Positions 24,436 to 34,156 of a DNA stretch of 64,000 bases are shown in pieces. Every line of letters begins with the position of its first letter. Positions within the stretch are counted from its first letter, which is position 1. The position numbers and the translations under genes are program-made. The stretch is from Neisseria dentiae (GTDB taxonomy: Bacteria > Pseudomonadota > Gammaproteobacteria > Burkholderiales > Neisseriaceae): assembly GCF_014055005.1 (NCBI RefSeq), contig NZ_CP059570.1, positions 744,001-808,000 of the forward strand. The letters are read 5' to 3'. The notes beneath the pieces are model-generated. The model was not told the origin of the DNA. It worked only from the letters and a program-made list of their open reading frames with translations, and ran no database searches.

Positions 24436-25656
24436 TCAAGCGGTTTGCTCGTCGGCCTTATAGCCTTTGGTAGCAAAGAACAGGATATACAGATAGCACA
24501 GGGTGGGCACGAAGAACGATACCAACAGGCCGATGTGGTCGGCAAAGAAACCCTGAACAACCGGAACAATCGCGCCACCTACAATTGCGGTACAGATAAT
24601 GCCCGAAGCCGCGCCGGTAAATTTGCCCAAGCCTTTGGTGGCCAGCGAGAAGATGGTCGGGAACATAATCGAGTTGAAGAAACCGATCAGCAGCAGCGAC
24701 CACATGGTAACAAAACCGCCGCCGGCCAAGATGGCAACAACGGTCAGTGTGATGGTGGCAATGGCGTTGAACGCCAGATATTTGTTGGGTGCGATTTTGT
24801 TCATCATGGCCGAGCCGATGAAACGGCCTACCATCGCGCCGCCCCAATAAACCGACAGGTAGAACGCGCCGGTGGTGTGGTTGAGGCCGGCGGCCACTTC
24901 CAGCACGTTAATCATCAGCGAGCCGATGGCCACTTCGGCGCCCACATAACAGAAGATGGCGGCGGCACCGAGCACCATGTGTTTGTATTGCCAAACGCTG
25001 GTTTTACCGTCGTGGTTGTGTTCGGTTTCTTCTTCGGCGATTTTGCGCGCGTCGGGCAGGTGGAGCATTTTCACCACCACGGCCAGCAGAATCAGAAAGC
25101 CGGCCAAGCCCAAATAGGGAATCTGCACCGAAGAAATACGCTCGGCTTCGCTGGCGGTGGCGTCCACGAAAATCAGCATCGCGCCCAGCGGCGGGGCAAT
25201 CATGGTGGCCAGCGAGTTAAACGCCTGAATCAGCGTGAGCGTGGCGGATTCTTTGCCCGGTTTGGCCAGCAGGGTTACATAGGGGTTGCCTGCAACCTGC
25301 AACAGCACGATGCCCGAAGCCAAGATAAACAGCGCGCCCAAGAAAATCGGGTAAGAGTGGCTGCCAGCGGCGGGGTAAAACAGCAGGCAGCCCACGGCGG
25401 CAATCAGAAAACCGCCGATAACGCCGTTTTTATAGCCCACTTTTTCCACCAGTTTGCCCATCGGAATCGACATCACGGCATAGGCGGTGAAGAAGCAGAA
25501 CTGAACCAGCATCGCCTGAGTGTAGGAAAGCTTGAAAATTTCTTTCAGGTGGGGAATCAGGATGTCGTTCATGCAGGTGATGAAACCCATCATGAAAAAC
25601 AACGTGGTCAACACCGACAACGCGAAGTTGTTGTTTTGTTGTGATTGCGCAGACAT
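24436..25656 (-). CDS. gluP: glucose/galactose MFS transporter
   Basis: 406 residues, about 12 membrane helices, FucP/GluP branch of the major facilitator superfamily. Typical blocks are FFMMGFITCMNDILIPHLK near the N-terminus, GKLVEKVGYKNG (loop 2-3 motif), QVAGNPYVTLLA, LIQAFNSLATMIAPPLGA and FNSIMFPTIFSLA. It takes up glucose or galactose by cation symport. It is followed by a terminator and preceded by pgi in the same direction. It fits the sugar-use cluster with glk, zwf and hexR. Confidence 0.9.
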   Translation of the reverse strand: MSAQSQQNNNFALSVLTTLFFMMGFITCMNDILIPHLKEIFKLSYTQAMLVQFCFFTAYAVMSIPMGKLVEKVGYKNGVIGGFLIAAVGCLLFYPAAGSHSYPIFLGALFILASGIVLLQVAGNPYVTLLAKPGKESATLTLIQAFNSLATMIAPPLGAMLIFVDATASEAERISSVQIPYLGLAGFLILLAVVVKMLHLPDARKIAEEETEHNHDGKTSVWQYKHMVLGAAAIFCYVGAEVAIGSLMINVLEVAAGLNHTTGAFYLSVYWGGAMVGRFIGSAMMNKIAPNKYLAFNAIATITLTVVAILAGGGFVTMWSLLLIGFFNSIMFPTIFSLATKGLGKFTGAASGIICTAIVGGAIVPVVQGFFADHIGLLVSFFVPTLCYLYILFFATKGYKADEQTA

Positions 25657-25809
25657 ATCAATATCCTCATTGAGATTTAAAATGGTGATAATTTCTTTAA
25701 GATATTCAGCAGTTTTATTGATGATCCATCTTAAAAGAAAGCGGCAGATAATACCGATATTCCAATATTATGAATACTGTTATTTTGCTACATTTACCAC
25801 CTTGCAAAC

Positions 25810-25842
25810 AGGCCGTCTGAAAGACGTTTTTTCAGACGGCCT
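25810..25842. terminator. DUS-pair terminator after pgi
   Basis: AGGCCGTCTGAA 25810-25821 and complement 25831-25842 with a T-rich spacer, 6 bp past the pgi stop. Confidence 0.75.
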
Positions 25843-25848
25843 GATTCT

Positions 25849-27510
25849 TCAGCACTCTCCCGCTTTGTCGCAATTGGCGTTGCGGTAGAGGCGGATTAGA
25901 CGCTCGGTCGAACTGTCGTGCCGCTGCACGTCGGTTTTGCCCGTTAATTCGCCCAAAATGGTTTTGGCCAGCTGTTTGCCCAGCTCGACGCCCCATTGGT
26001 CGAAACTGTTGATGCCCCAAATCACGCCCTGCACGAAGGTTTTGTGTTCGTAGAGCGCAATCAGGCTGCCCATGTTGCGGGGGTTGATTTTGGTCATCAG
26101 AATGATGTTGCTGGGGCGGTTGCCCGAAAAGGTTTTGTGCGGCACCAGTGCTTCAATCTTCGCCTGATCCAAGCCTTGCGCTTCGAGTTCGGCGCGCGCT
26201 TCTTCGGGGGTTTTACCGCGCATGAAGGCTTCGGCCTGCGCAAACACGTTGGCCAGCAGGATTTCGTGGTGGCCGGGCAGGTTGCTGCGTTTTTCGAGTG
26301 AGGCAATCAGGTCGATGGGGGTGATGTGCGTGCCCTGATGCAGCAGCTGGAAGAAAGCGTGCTGGCCATTGATGCCGGTTTCGCCCCAGATAATCGGTGC
26401 GGTTTCGTGCGCCACGGGCTGGCCGTCGAGCGTTACCTGTTTGCCGTTGCTTTCCATGTCGAGTTGCTGGATAAACTTGGGCAGGCGGTGCAGGTGTTGG
26501 TCGTAGGGGGCGATAACGTGGCTGCCGCCGCCGTAGTAGTTGATATACCAGATGCCGATCAGCGCCAGCAGCACGGGCATATTCTGCTCCAGCGGGGCGT
26601 TGGCGAAGTGCTGGTCCATCAGGTGGGCGCCGTTGAGCATTTCGATAAAGTTTTCTTCGCCCAAAAACAGCATAATCGGCAGGCCGATGGCCGACCACAG
26701 GCTGTAGCGGCCGCCCACCCAATCCCAGAATTCAAACATATTGGCGGTGTCGATGCCGAATTCGGCCACGGCTTTTTTGTTGGTGGAAACGGCGACGAAA
26801 TGTTTGGCAATCGCGGTTTCGTCGCCGGCGTGTTTCAAAAACCATTCGCGCGCGGTCAGGGCGTTGGTGAGCGTTTCTTGGGTGGTGAAGGTTTTGGAGG
26901 CGATGATGAACAGCGTGGTTTCGGGGTGCACTTTTTCGAGTACGTCGCGCAGTTGCGAGCCGTCGACGTTGGAAACAAAGTGCATACGCATACGTGGGTG
27001 GCCGAAGGGTTTGAGTGCGGTGCACATCATCAGCGGGCCTAAATCGGAGCCGCCGATGCCGATGTTGACCACGTCGGTAATCACTTGGTTGGTGTAGCCC
27101 AGCCATTCGCCGCTGCGCACTTCGTGGGTGAATTCGCCCATGCGGTGTAACACATGGTTCACTTTGGGCATCACGTCTTCGCCGTCGACTTCGATGGGCG
27201 AATTGGTGCGGTTGCGCAAGGCGATGTGGAGCACGGCGCGGTTTTCGGTTTCGTTGATTTTTTCGCCGTGGAACATCTGCTTGATGCGTTCGGGCAGGCC
27301 TGCTTCACGCGCCAGTTTGAACAGCAGGCCCAGCGTTTCGTCGGTGATGCGGTTTTTGGAATAATCCAGCGTGATGCCGCCCACTTCGAGCCAGTAGCGT
27401 TGGGCGCGTTCGGGGTCTTGCTCGAACATTTCGCGCATATGCAGGCCTTTGGTGGCGTCGAAATGTTTCCAGAGTTCCCGCCAAGAAGGCAAATCCTGTA
27501 AATGTTTCAT
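25849..27510 (-). CDS. pgi: glucose-6-phosphate isomerase
   Basis: 553 residues. It interconverts glucose 6-phosphate and fructose 6-phosphate. Sugar-phosphate binding blocks are IGIGGSDLGPLMM, SNVDGSQLRDVL, IIASKTFTTQET and WVGGRYSLWSAIGLP. The active-site glutamate and histidine regions are in NGKQVTLDGQPV/HETAPIIWGETGINGQHAFFQLLHQG. The start overlaps the hexR stop by four bases, so both are in one operon. It links fructose from the PTS route to the Entner-Doudoroff path. Confidence 0.95.
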   Translation of the reverse strand: MKHLQDLPSWRELWKHFDATKGLHMREMFEQDPERAQRYWLEVGGITLDYSKNRITDETLGLLFKLAREAGLPERIKQMFHGEKINETENRAVLHIALRNRTNSPIEVDGEDVMPKVNHVLHRMGEFTHEVRSGEWLGYTNQVITDVVNIGIGGSDLGPLMMCTALKPFGHPRMRMHFVSNVDGSQLRDVLEKVHPETTLFIIASKTFTTQETLTNALTAREWFLKHAGDETAIAKHFVAVSTNKKAVAEFGIDTANMFEFWDWVGGRYSLWSAIGLPIMLFLGEENFIEMLNGAHLMDQHFANAPLEQNMPVLLALIGIWYINYYGGGSHVIAPYDQHLHRLPKFIQQLDMESNGKQVTLDGQPVAHETAPIIWGETGINGQHAFFQLLHQGTHITPIDLIASLEKRSNLPGHHEILLANVFAQAEAFMRGKTPEEARAELEAQGLDQAKIEALVPHKTFSGNRPSNIILMTKINPRNMGSLIALYEHKTFVQGVIWGINSFDQWGVELGKQLAKTILGELTGKTDVQRHDSSTERLIRLYRNANCDKAGEC

Positions 27511-28370
27511 GATTCTGAGTCCTTGTCTTTATCGTATTCCAAATGTTTGCTGTGAATGCTGCGTTTGCTCTTTTGCAGTTGCAGGCTGGCGGTTTCGCCC
27601 AAACGCAGGGCCAGGCCGATGGCGAGGATGTCGATAACGGCCAATTGCAGCAGCCGCGAAACCATCGGTGTGTAGAGTTCTACGTTTTCCTGCGAGGCGA
27701 TGCTCAACACGCAGTCGGCCAGTTGCGCCAGCGGCGAGCCGGAACGGGTGATCGCAATCACCGCCGCGCCGTTTTCTTTGGCGATGCTCACCGCGTCGAG
27801 CAGCTCGATGGAAGAGCCTGAGTTGGAAATCACCACCAATACGTCGTGGTTGCTCAACACCGAGGCGGCCATTAGTTGGATGTGGGTGTCCACATAGGCC
27901 ACGGTGGAAATGCCGAAACGGAAAAACTTATGTTGCGCGTCTTGCGCCACGATGCCCGAGTTGCCTACGCCGTAAAATTCGATGCGGCGGGCGTGGGTGA
28001 GCATGGCGATGGCGGTTTCCAGCTCGGTTTCTTTCAAAAAGCGGCGCGCGCCGAGTATCGAGGCGGCGGCATTGCTCAACACTTTTTCCACCACGCTGGC
28101 CATGTCGTCGTCGGCGTTCAACTCTTCGTGCACATAAGGCATGCCTTCGTGGCCGATGCTGGCCGACAGCGCCAGTTTGAATTCGGGCAGCCCTTTATAG
28201 CCCAGGCTGCGGCAGAAGCGGATAACGGTGGGCTGGCTCACCGAGGCGCGTTCGGCGATTTCGGCCACGGCGGCGTGCACGAACCATTTCGGTTCGGCCA
28301 GCGCCGATTCGGCCACTTTGCGTTCGGCACCTGATAAGTCGGTTAGTGATTCGCTGATTTTGCTTAACAT
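27507..28370 (-). CDS. hexR: HexR-type sugar-phosphate repressor (RpiR family)
   Basis: 287 residues. The N-terminal RpiR helix-turn-helix (about 1-77) contains ERASVSQPTVIRFCRSLGYKGLPEFKLAL. The C-terminal SIS sugar-isomerase domain (about 120-250) has FYGVGNSGIVAQDAQHKF and VVISNSGSSIELLDA. HexR senses 2-keto-3-deoxy-6-phosphogluconate and controls Entner-Doudoroff genes. A matching palindrome lies upstream of edd. It is co-transcribed with pgi and lies within the regulated set. Confidence 0.92.
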   Translation of the reverse strand: MLSKISESLTDLSGAERKVAESALAEPKWFVHAAVAEIAERASVSQPTVIRFCRSLGYKGLPEFKLALSASIGHEGMPYVHEELNADDDMASVVEKVLSNAAASILGARRFLKETELETAIAMLTHARRIEFYGVGNSGIVAQDAQHKFFRFGISTVAYVDTHIQLMAASVLSNHDVLVVISNSGSSIELLDAVSIAKENGAAVIAITRSGSPLAQLADCVLSIASQENVELYTPMVSRLLQLAVIDILAIGLALRLGETASLQLQKSKRSIHSKHLEYDKDKDSES

Positions 28371-28433
28371 AGTGTGTTTTCCAAATAAATGTTGTTTTCC
28401 GGATAATTGTTCTTATTGAGGCAGTTGGTTTTT

Positions 28434-28471
28434 TTCAGACGGCCTCTGCGGTTTAATTTAGGCCGTCTGAA
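28434..28471. repeat. inverted DUS pair between glk and hexR
   Basis: TTCAGACGGCCT at 28434-28445, then AGGCCGTCTGAA at 28460-28471. It may terminate or attenuate transcription leaving glk. Confidence 0.7.
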
Positions 28472-28529
28472 AAACACCGTATGTTTTTCTTGTTTGCTTT
28501 GCTGATTGCGTTTCTTTATTTATATGCTT

Positions 28530-29594
28530 TTAGGCTTTTTTGGTTGGTTCGGCCGCACCGCCCAGCGCCACGGTGTTGTTGCAGCGCCCTTGCAGGTGGT
28601 TGGACAGGGCCACCGCCGCGCCGTGGATGCCGGGGAATTTGCTCAGCACCACATACACGGGAATCGCCGCCAGATAGGCATCGAAACGGCCTTTGTTTTC
28701 AAAGCGGCTGCGGAACGGCGAATATTTGAAATAATCGATAAAGCGCGGAATGATGCCGCCGCACAAATACACGCCGCCGCTGGCGCCCAGCGTTAGGGCC
28801 AGATTGGAAGCCACCGTGCCGAGCATGGCGCAGAAAATATCCAAGGCCAGCCTGCACAAGGGCGAAGAGCCGCTCAATGCTTGCTCGCTGATTTCGGCGG
28901 GGGTGAGTTTTTGCGGTTTCACGCCTTCTTTAATAGCCAGTGCTTCGTAAATCAGGGTCAGGCCGGCGCCGCTCAAAAAGCGTTCGGCGGAAACGTGGCC
29001 GTATTTTTTCTTGGCAAACTGCCAAATCATCACTTCGGCATCGTCAAACGGCGGAAAGCTCACGTGGCCGCCTTCGCCCGCCAGCGGCACCCAGCCGGCA
29101 TTGCTCGGAATCAGGCCGCTCACGCCCAAGCCGGTGCCGGGGCCGATAACGGCTTTGGGGGCGTTGGCAACGGGTCTCGAGCCGCCCACCTGCACCAATT
29201 CTTCGGGCGCCACCTGTGTAATCGCCAATGCCTGTGCGGTGAAGTCGTTGAGCAGAATCAGGGTTTCCAAACCGAGCGACTGGCGGGTGGTTTCGATGGA
29301 AAACGCCCAATGGTGGTTGGTCATCTGCACCCAGTCGCCCATGATGGGGTTGGCAATGGCGATGGCGGCATGGCTGATTTTGGGGCTGCCTGCGCGTTTC
29401 AGGTATTCGCGTGCGGCATCGACAATGGTGTCGTAATCGTTGCACGGCAGCACTTCCACTTTTTCGATTTGCTGCGGTGCGGTTTCCAATGCGAAGCGGG
29501 CGTTGGTGCCGCCGATATCGGCCACCAGCCGCGGCCATTCGACGGTTGCGGTTTGAGGCTGCTTGGCGGCGGTTTTATTCTGCGTAGTAGACAT
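28530..29594 (-). CDS. glk: glucokinase
   Basis: 354 residues, longer than many bacterial Glk because of an N-terminal extension (about 20 residues, Thr/Lys/Gln-rich) and a C-terminal tail. The phosphate motif VADIGGTNARFALE follows the extension. Next come the glucose-binding FSIETTRQSLGLETLILLNDFTAQA (split family signature), GPGTGLGVSGL, EGGHVSFPP, ERFLSGAGL and the adenosine motif GASGGVYLCGGI. It phosphorylates glucose imported by GluP. Its start overlaps the end of pgl by 20 bases. Confidence 0.92.
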   Translation of the reverse strand: MSTTQNKTAAKQPQTATVEWPRLVADIGGTNARFALETAPQQIEKVEVLPCNDYDTIVDAAREYLKRAGSPKISHAAIAIANPIMGDWVQMTNHHWAFSIETTRQSLGLETLILLNDFTAQALAITQVAPEELVQVGGSRPVANAPKAVIGPGTGLGVSGLIPSNAGWVPLAGEGGHVSFPPFDDAEVMIWQFAKKKYGHVSAERFLSGAGLTLIYEALAIKEGVKPQKLTPAEISEQALSGSSPLCRLALDIFCAMLGTVASNLALTLGASGGVYLCGGIIPRFIDYFKYSPFRSRFENKGRFDAYLAAIPVYVVLSKFPGIHGAAVALSNHLQGRCNNTVALGGAAEPTKKA

Positions 29595-30273
29595 GGCAGT
29601 TTACCTTTTCGTGGTTGAGTATATAACTGGTGGGGTAGGTTTTGCTGGGTGCGGCGGCGGCTTGGTCGAACACCGCTTTTTTCTCTGCGCCGCCGATGGC
29701 CAGAAACACGGCGGGGGTTTTCGCGATGGCTGCCAGCGTCATGCTCACGCGCTCGTGCGGGGCGGTAACCGGCGTGGTGTGCAGAAGCGGCACGGGGTTG
29801 GCTTCGTCCAAACCTTTGTCGAGCTGCGGCGCTTGCGGAAACAGCGAGGCGGTGTGGCCGTCGCCACCCATGCCCAGCACCAGCACATCGGGCTGGCGGT
29901 AGTGCTGCAAGGCCGTCTGAACCACGGTTTCGGGCTGCAAATCGGTTTCGGTTTTGCCTGCCTCCACCACGGGAATCCATTGTGCGGCGGCGGCTTGGTT
30001 TTGCAGCAGGTATTCGTGCACCAGACCGGTGTTGCTGTCGGCATGGGTGGTGGGCACGATGCGCTCGTCTACCAGTGTAACGCCGATGTTTTGCCAAGCC
30101 AGTTTTTTTTGCGACAAAGCCTCGAAAAAGGCAATGGGCGAACGCCCGCCCGACACGGCGAGAACGGCGCTGCCTTTTTTGTCGAGCGCCTGCTGCAAGG
30201 CATCGGCCACGGCGTCGGCCAATGCGGTGGAAGCGGCGGCGGCATTGTCGAATGAGTGCCATTGGTAAGCCAT
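29575..30273 (-). CDS. pgl: 6-phosphogluconolactonase
   Basis: 232 residues from ATG 30273, which has GGAG six bases upstream. An earlier ATG eight codons upstream lacks one. It is a DevB/SOL-type lactonase related to NagB. Blocks are AVLAVSGGRSPIAFFEAL, VTLVDERIVP, HADSN, DVLVLGMGGDGHTASLFP and ERVSMTL. It hydrolyses the product of Zwf to 6-phosphogluconate. Its 3' end overlaps glk. Confidence 0.92.
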   Translation of the reverse strand: MAYQWHSFDNAAAASTALADAVADALQQALDKKGSAVLAVSGGRSPIAFFEALSQKKLAWQNIGVTLVDERIVPTTHADSNTGLVHEYLLQNQAAAAQWIPVVEAGKTETDLQPETVVQTALQHYRQPDVLVLGMGGDGHTASLFPQAPQLDKGLDEANPVPLLHTTPVTAPHERVSMTLAAIAKTPAVFLAIGGAEKKAVFDQAAAAPSKTYPTSYILNHEKVNCHVYYAE

Positions 30274-30301
30274 AATTTTCTCCTGCTTTTTCAATATGGT
30301 T

Positions 30302-30353
30302 TTCAGACGGCCTCAATCGAATCGGGGCTGATCAAACCGGAAGGCCGTCTGAA
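30302..30353. repeat. inverted DUS pair between zwf and pgl
   Basis: TTCAGACGGCCT at 30302-30313 and AGGCCGTCTGAA at 30342-30353, 28 bp apart. Possible partial terminator inside the operon. Confidence 0.7.
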
Positions 30354-30360
30354 AAAACGT

Positions 30361-31806
30361 TTACTGCTCTTCGTGCCATTTGTCGCCGTTGCGCGCCAAC
30401 AGCTCGCGGGCGGCTTCGGGGCCCCATGAATCGGCAGCGTAGCCGTGCGGCGGGGTGGGGCTGTTTTCCCAGTTTTCCATAATCGGCATCACCCATTCCC
30501 AAGCGGCTTCCAACTCGTCGCGGCGGTTGAACAGCGCCAGCTTGCCGTTGATCACATCAAGCAGCAGGCGCTCGTAGGCTTCGGCGCGGCGGCCTTGGAT
30601 TGCTTTGCCCATGTCCACGCTCAGGGCGGTAAGCTCCACTTTGTTGCCCGCGCCGGGGGTTTTTACCTGCGTGTAGAGGCGCACCGATTCGGTGGGCTGC
30701 AATTCGATGACCAAACGGTTGGGCGCAGGTTGGCTGTTTTCAAAAATATGGTTGGGCAGGTCGCGGAAATTCAACACGATTTCGGCCACTTTGCCGGCCA
30801 TACGCTTACCGGTGCGCAGATAAAACGGCACGCCGGCCCAGCGCTCGTTGTTGATTTCGGCTTTCACGGCCACATAAGTTTCGGTGCGGCTGCCGGCGGG
30901 CACGTTGTGTTCTTGCAGATAGCCGTTCATGCCTTTGTTTTCGGTGTATTGGGCGCGCACCACGTCGGCATCCACATCGGCGGAGGTGAGCGGTTTGAGT
31001 GATTTGATTACTTTCAGTTTTTCGTCGCGCACGTCGTCGGCATCGAGGCTTTTGGGCGCTTCCATCGCCGTCATGCACAGCATCTGCATCAGGTGGTTCT
31101 GCACCATGTCGCGCAAGGCGCCGGTGATGTCGTAAAACTCGCCGCGCTCTTCAACGCCCAACTGCTCGGCGATGGTAAGCTGCACGCTTTTCACATATTT
31201 GTTGTTCCACAGCGGCTCGAACACGAGGTTGGCGAAACGCAAGGCCAGCAGGTTTTGCAGCGCTTCTTTGCCCAAATAGTGGTCGATGCGGTAAACCTGC
31301 TCTTCTTTGAAATAGCGGGCCACATCGGTGTTGATTTCTTGGGAAGACTTCAAATCGGTACCCAGCGGTTTTTCGAGCACGATGCGCACGTTGCCGCCGT
31401 TTAAGCCCACATTGGCCAGCTCGGCGCAGGCGGGGGCGAAAAACTTCGGCGCGGTGGAAAGGTAAACCACCACGTTGTCGGTTTCTTTGCGCGCTTTTAC
31501 CGTGTCGGCCAGCGTTTTGAAATCGTCGGGGTTGGTTACGTCAACGGTTAGATAGTGGATGCGCTTGATAAAAGAAGCCCACGCTTCTTCGCTGAAATTC
31601 TGCTTGATGTGGATTTTGGAATTGGTTTCCACTTTGGCGAGAAACCCTGCGGTGTCCAGCTCGCTGCGGCTCACCCCCAAAATTCGGCCTGCGGGGTGGA
31701 GCAGCCCGGCAACGTGTGCCTGATAAAGGCAGGGCAGCAGTTTACGCATGGCCAAATCGCCGGTTGCACCAAATAACACCAAATCGAAGTTTGTTTGAGT
31801 ATTCAT
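30361..31806 (-). CDS. zwf: glucose-6-phosphate 1-dehydrogenase
   Basis: 481 residues from ATG 31806 (MNTQTNFDLVLFGATGDLAMRKLLP). The NADP-binding GATGDLA is at the N-terminus and the active site is RIDHYLGKEALQN. LVIELQPTE and the C-terminal GYAADSWGPEAA are typical. Earlier in-frame ATG or TTG codons up to 31824 are possible starts. First gene of zwf-pgl-glk-hexR-pgi. The region shared with edd contains candidate HexR sites. Confidence 0.95.
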   Translation of the reverse strand: MNTQTNFDLVLFGATGDLAMRKLLPCLYQAHVAGLLHPAGRILGVSRSELDTAGFLAKVETNSKIHIKQNFSEEAWASFIKRIHYLTVDVTNPDDFKTLADTVKARKETDNVVVYLSTAPKFFAPACAELANVGLNGGNVRIVLEKPLGTDLKSSQEINTDVARYFKEEQVYRIDHYLGKEALQNLLALRFANLVFEPLWNNKYVKSVQLTIAEQLGVEERGEFYDITGALRDMVQNHLMQMLCMTAMEAPKSLDADDVRDEKLKVIKSLKPLTSADVDADVVRAQYTENKGMNGYLQEHNVPAGSRTETYVAVKAEINNERWAGVPFYLRTGKRMAGKVAEIVLNFRDLPNHIFENSQPAPNRLVIELQPTESVRLYTQVKTPGAGNKVELTALSVDMGKAIQGRRAEAYERLLLDVINGKLALFNRRDELEAAWEWVMPIMENWENSPTPPHGYAADSWGPEAARELLARNGDKWHEEQ

Positions 31807-31939
31807 CATTTCTTCTTTCATCAAGGTTTATCTTTGAAAATCATCTGCTGCCTGTGCGGAAAATATGTACGCAGAATTACACAATCCCGCGCCTTCGGCT
31901 GTAATCCGGATAAAATACAGCACAATCGCACTGAAATTG

Positions 31940-31954
31940 GGTAGCAATCCTACA
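31940..31954. promoter_or_regulatory. weak second HexR-like palindrome upstream of zwf
   Basis: GGTAG-CAATC-CTACA: arms GTAG and CTAC with 5 bp between, matching the core spacing of the site at 32080. It lies about 135 bp upstream of the zwf start. Confidence 0.3.
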
Positions 31955-32079
31955 CAGCACTACACGTTTTGTCTATGTTGTTTTGGATAAAAGTTGACCT
32001 AAGTAAAACATATAGCCCGATTTCACGCGCCATTTTGTTACAAAACTACGAAACAAAGTTTGACTTAGTTCAAGCATTA

Positions 32080-32112
32080 TTTTGTAACTTAACTACAAAA
32101 CTATATTATAAT
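32080..32112 (+). promoter_or_regulatory. HexR-type operator over the edd promoter
   Basis: Near-perfect palindrome TTTTGTAACTTAACTACAAA (32080-32099, plus a final A). It fits the published HexR pattern TTGTAAT-N3-ATTACAA in spacing and arms. It overlaps a TTGTAA -35 (32082-32087) 19 bp before a TATAAT -10 (32107-32112), so HexR binding would block RNA polymerase. The full region between zwf and edd (31807-32230) contains no gene. Confidence 0.65.
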
Positions 32113-32230
32113 GCCTGCAAAGGCTTTCAGACGGCCTCAAGCGTTTGAAATCAAGAGCCAAATACACAACAAAGCAGCACATCCGAGTTGAAGAAACACC
32201 GCCGACCACCACCACGAAAGGCAGGCCATC

Positions 32231-34060
32231 ATGACCACCCTCCACCCCAAACTTGCCGCCATCACCGAGCGCATCATCGAACGCAGCCGCCCCACGCGCG
32301 AAGCCTATCTGGCGCGCATCCGCGCATTCAAACAGCAGGGGCGCGTCGAGCGCGACCAACTGGGTTGTTCCAATCTGGCGCACGGCTATGCCGCCATGCC
32401 CAAAACCATCAAAATCGAAATGCTCAAGCACAACGTGCCCAATCTCGGCATGATTACCGCTTATAACGATATGGTTTCCGCCCACCAGCCGTTCAAAGAT
32501 TTTCCCGACTGGATTAAAGACGAAGCGCAAAAACACGGCGCCACCGCCCAAGTGGCCGGCGGCACGCCCGCCATGTGCGACGGCATCACGCAGGGCTACG
32601 AAGGCATGGAGCTTTCGCTGTTTTCGCGCGACGTGATTGCCATGAGCACCGCAGTCGGCCTGTCGCACCAAATGTTCGACGGCGCACTGTTTTTCGGCGT
32701 GTGCGACAAAATCGTGCCCGGCCTGATGATAGGCGCGTTGAGCTGCGGCCATATCCCCGGAATTTTCGTGCCGGCCGGCCCGATGACCAGCGGCATCGGC
32801 AACAAAGAAAAAGCGCGCACCCGCCAGCTGTTTGCCGAAGGCAAAGTCGGCCGCGACGCGCTGCTCGAGAGCGAAATGGGTTCCTACCACAGTCCCGGCA
32901 CCTGCACCTTCTACGGCACCGCCAACTCCAACCAAATGATGATGGAGATGATGGGCGTGCACCTGCCCGCCGCCGCATTCTTCAACCCCTACACCCCGAT
33001 ACGCGAAGCGCTCACCCGCCATGCCGCCGCCCATTTGGCCGAAGGCATCAGAAACCAAACCGCCAAACCCATCGGCGAAATGCTCGACGAAAAATCGTTT
33101 ATCAACGCCATTATCGGCCTGATGGCCACCGGCGGTTCCACCAACCACACCATGCACTTGGTGGCGATGGCGCGCGCCGCAGGCATCATTCTCAATTGGG
33201 ACGACTTTGACGAAATCTCTTCGATCGTGCCGCTGCTGATCCGCGTTTACCCCAACGGCCAAGCCGATGTTAACCACTTCGCTGCCACCGGCGGCCTGCC
33301 GTTTGTGATCCGCGAGCTGCGCAACAACGGCCTCTTGCACGACGACGTGGAAACCGTGATGGGGCACGGCATGGAAGCCTACACCAAAGAGCCGTTCCTG
33401 ATCGACGGCAAACTCGAATGGCGCGACGCCGTGGCCGAAAGCCGCGACGAAGACATCCTGCGCCCGTTCTCACGCCCGTTCTCACCCGACGGCGGCCTGC
33501 GCCTGATGAAAGGCAACATCGGCCGCGGCGTGATCAAAGTATCCGCCGTGAAAGACAGCCAGCGCGTTATCGAAGCGCCCGCCATCGTGTTTAACGACCA
33601 AAAAGAAGTGTTGGCCGCATTCGAGCGCGGCGAGCTGGAGCGCGACTTCGTGTGCGTGGTGCGCTTCCAAGGCCCGCGCGCCAACGGCATGCCCGAACTG
33701 CACAAACTCACGCCGCCCTTGGCGATTCTGCTCGACCGCGGCTTTAAAGTGGCGCTGCTTACCGACGGCCGCATGTCGGGCGCATCCGGCAAAGTGCCCG
33801 CCGCCATCCACATGAGTCCCGAAGCGCTGCTCGGCGGCGGCATCGGCAAAATCCGCACCGGCGATATGATCCGCTTCGATTCCGTTACCGGCGAGTTGGC
33901 CGCGCTGGTCGACGAAAAAGAGTGGGCCGCGCGCGAAACCCCCGAGCCGGATTTGAGCAAAAACACCCACGGCATCGGCCGCGAACTGTTCGCAGGTTTC
34001 CGCAGCATCACCAGCAGCGCCGAAACCGGTGCCATGAGCTTGGGCGGCGATTTTTCTTAA
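32231..34060 (+). CDS. edd: 6-phosphogluconate dehydratase
   Basis: 609 residues, full length for Edd of the IlvD/Edd family, an iron-sulfur enzyme that makes KDPG. Blocks are GMITAYNDMVSAHQPF, GGTPAMCDGITQGYEGME, CGHIPGIFVPAGPMTSG, YHSPGTCTFYGTANSNQM, TGGSTNHTMHLVA and LLTDGRMSGASGKVPAAIH. The cysteines in the second to fourth blocks are the cluster ligands of the family. It is followed by eda after a DUS pair. Confidence 0.95.
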   Translation: MTTLHPKLAAITERIIERSRPTREAYLARIRAFKQQGRVERDQLGCSNLAHGYAAMPKTIKIEMLKHNVPNLGMITAYNDMVSAHQPFKDFPDWIKDEAQKHGATAQVAGGTPAMCDGITQGYEGMELSLFSRDVIAMSTAVGLSHQMFDGALFFGVCDKIVPGLMIGALSCGHIPGIFVPAGPMTSGIGNKEKARTRQLFAEGKVGRDALLESEMGSYHSPGTCTFYGTANSNQMMMEMMGVHLPAAAFFNPYTPIREALTRHAAAHLAEGIRNQTAKPIGEMLDEKSFINAIIGLMATGGSTNHTMHLVAMARAAGIILNWDDFDEISSIVPLLIRVYPNGQADVNHFAATGGLPFVIRELRNNGLLHDDVETVMGHGMEAYTKEPFLIDGKLEWRDAVAESRDEDILRPFSRPFSPDGGLRLMKGNIGRGVIKVSAVKDSQRVIEAPAIVFNDQKEVLAAFERGELERDFVCVVRFQGPRANGMPELHKLTPPLAILLDRGFKVALLTDGRMSGASGKVPAAIHMSPEALLGGGIGKIRTGDMIRFDSVTGELAALVDEKEWAARETPEPDLSKNTHGIGRELFAGFRSITSSAETGAMSLGGDFS

Positions 34061-34080
34061 ATAACAAGCCCGAAAAAATT

Positions 34081-34118
34081 TTCAGACGGCCTGACGCTAT
34101 ATATTCAGGCCGTCTGAA
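34081..34118. repeat. inverted DUS pair between edd and eda
   Basis: TTCAGACGGCCT at 34081-34092 and AGGCCGTCTGAA at 34107-34118. It could reduce read-through from edd into eda. Confidence 0.7.
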
Positions 34119-34156
34119 ACCGATATCTACCTAACTGTTCTGATTGGAGCAACCAC

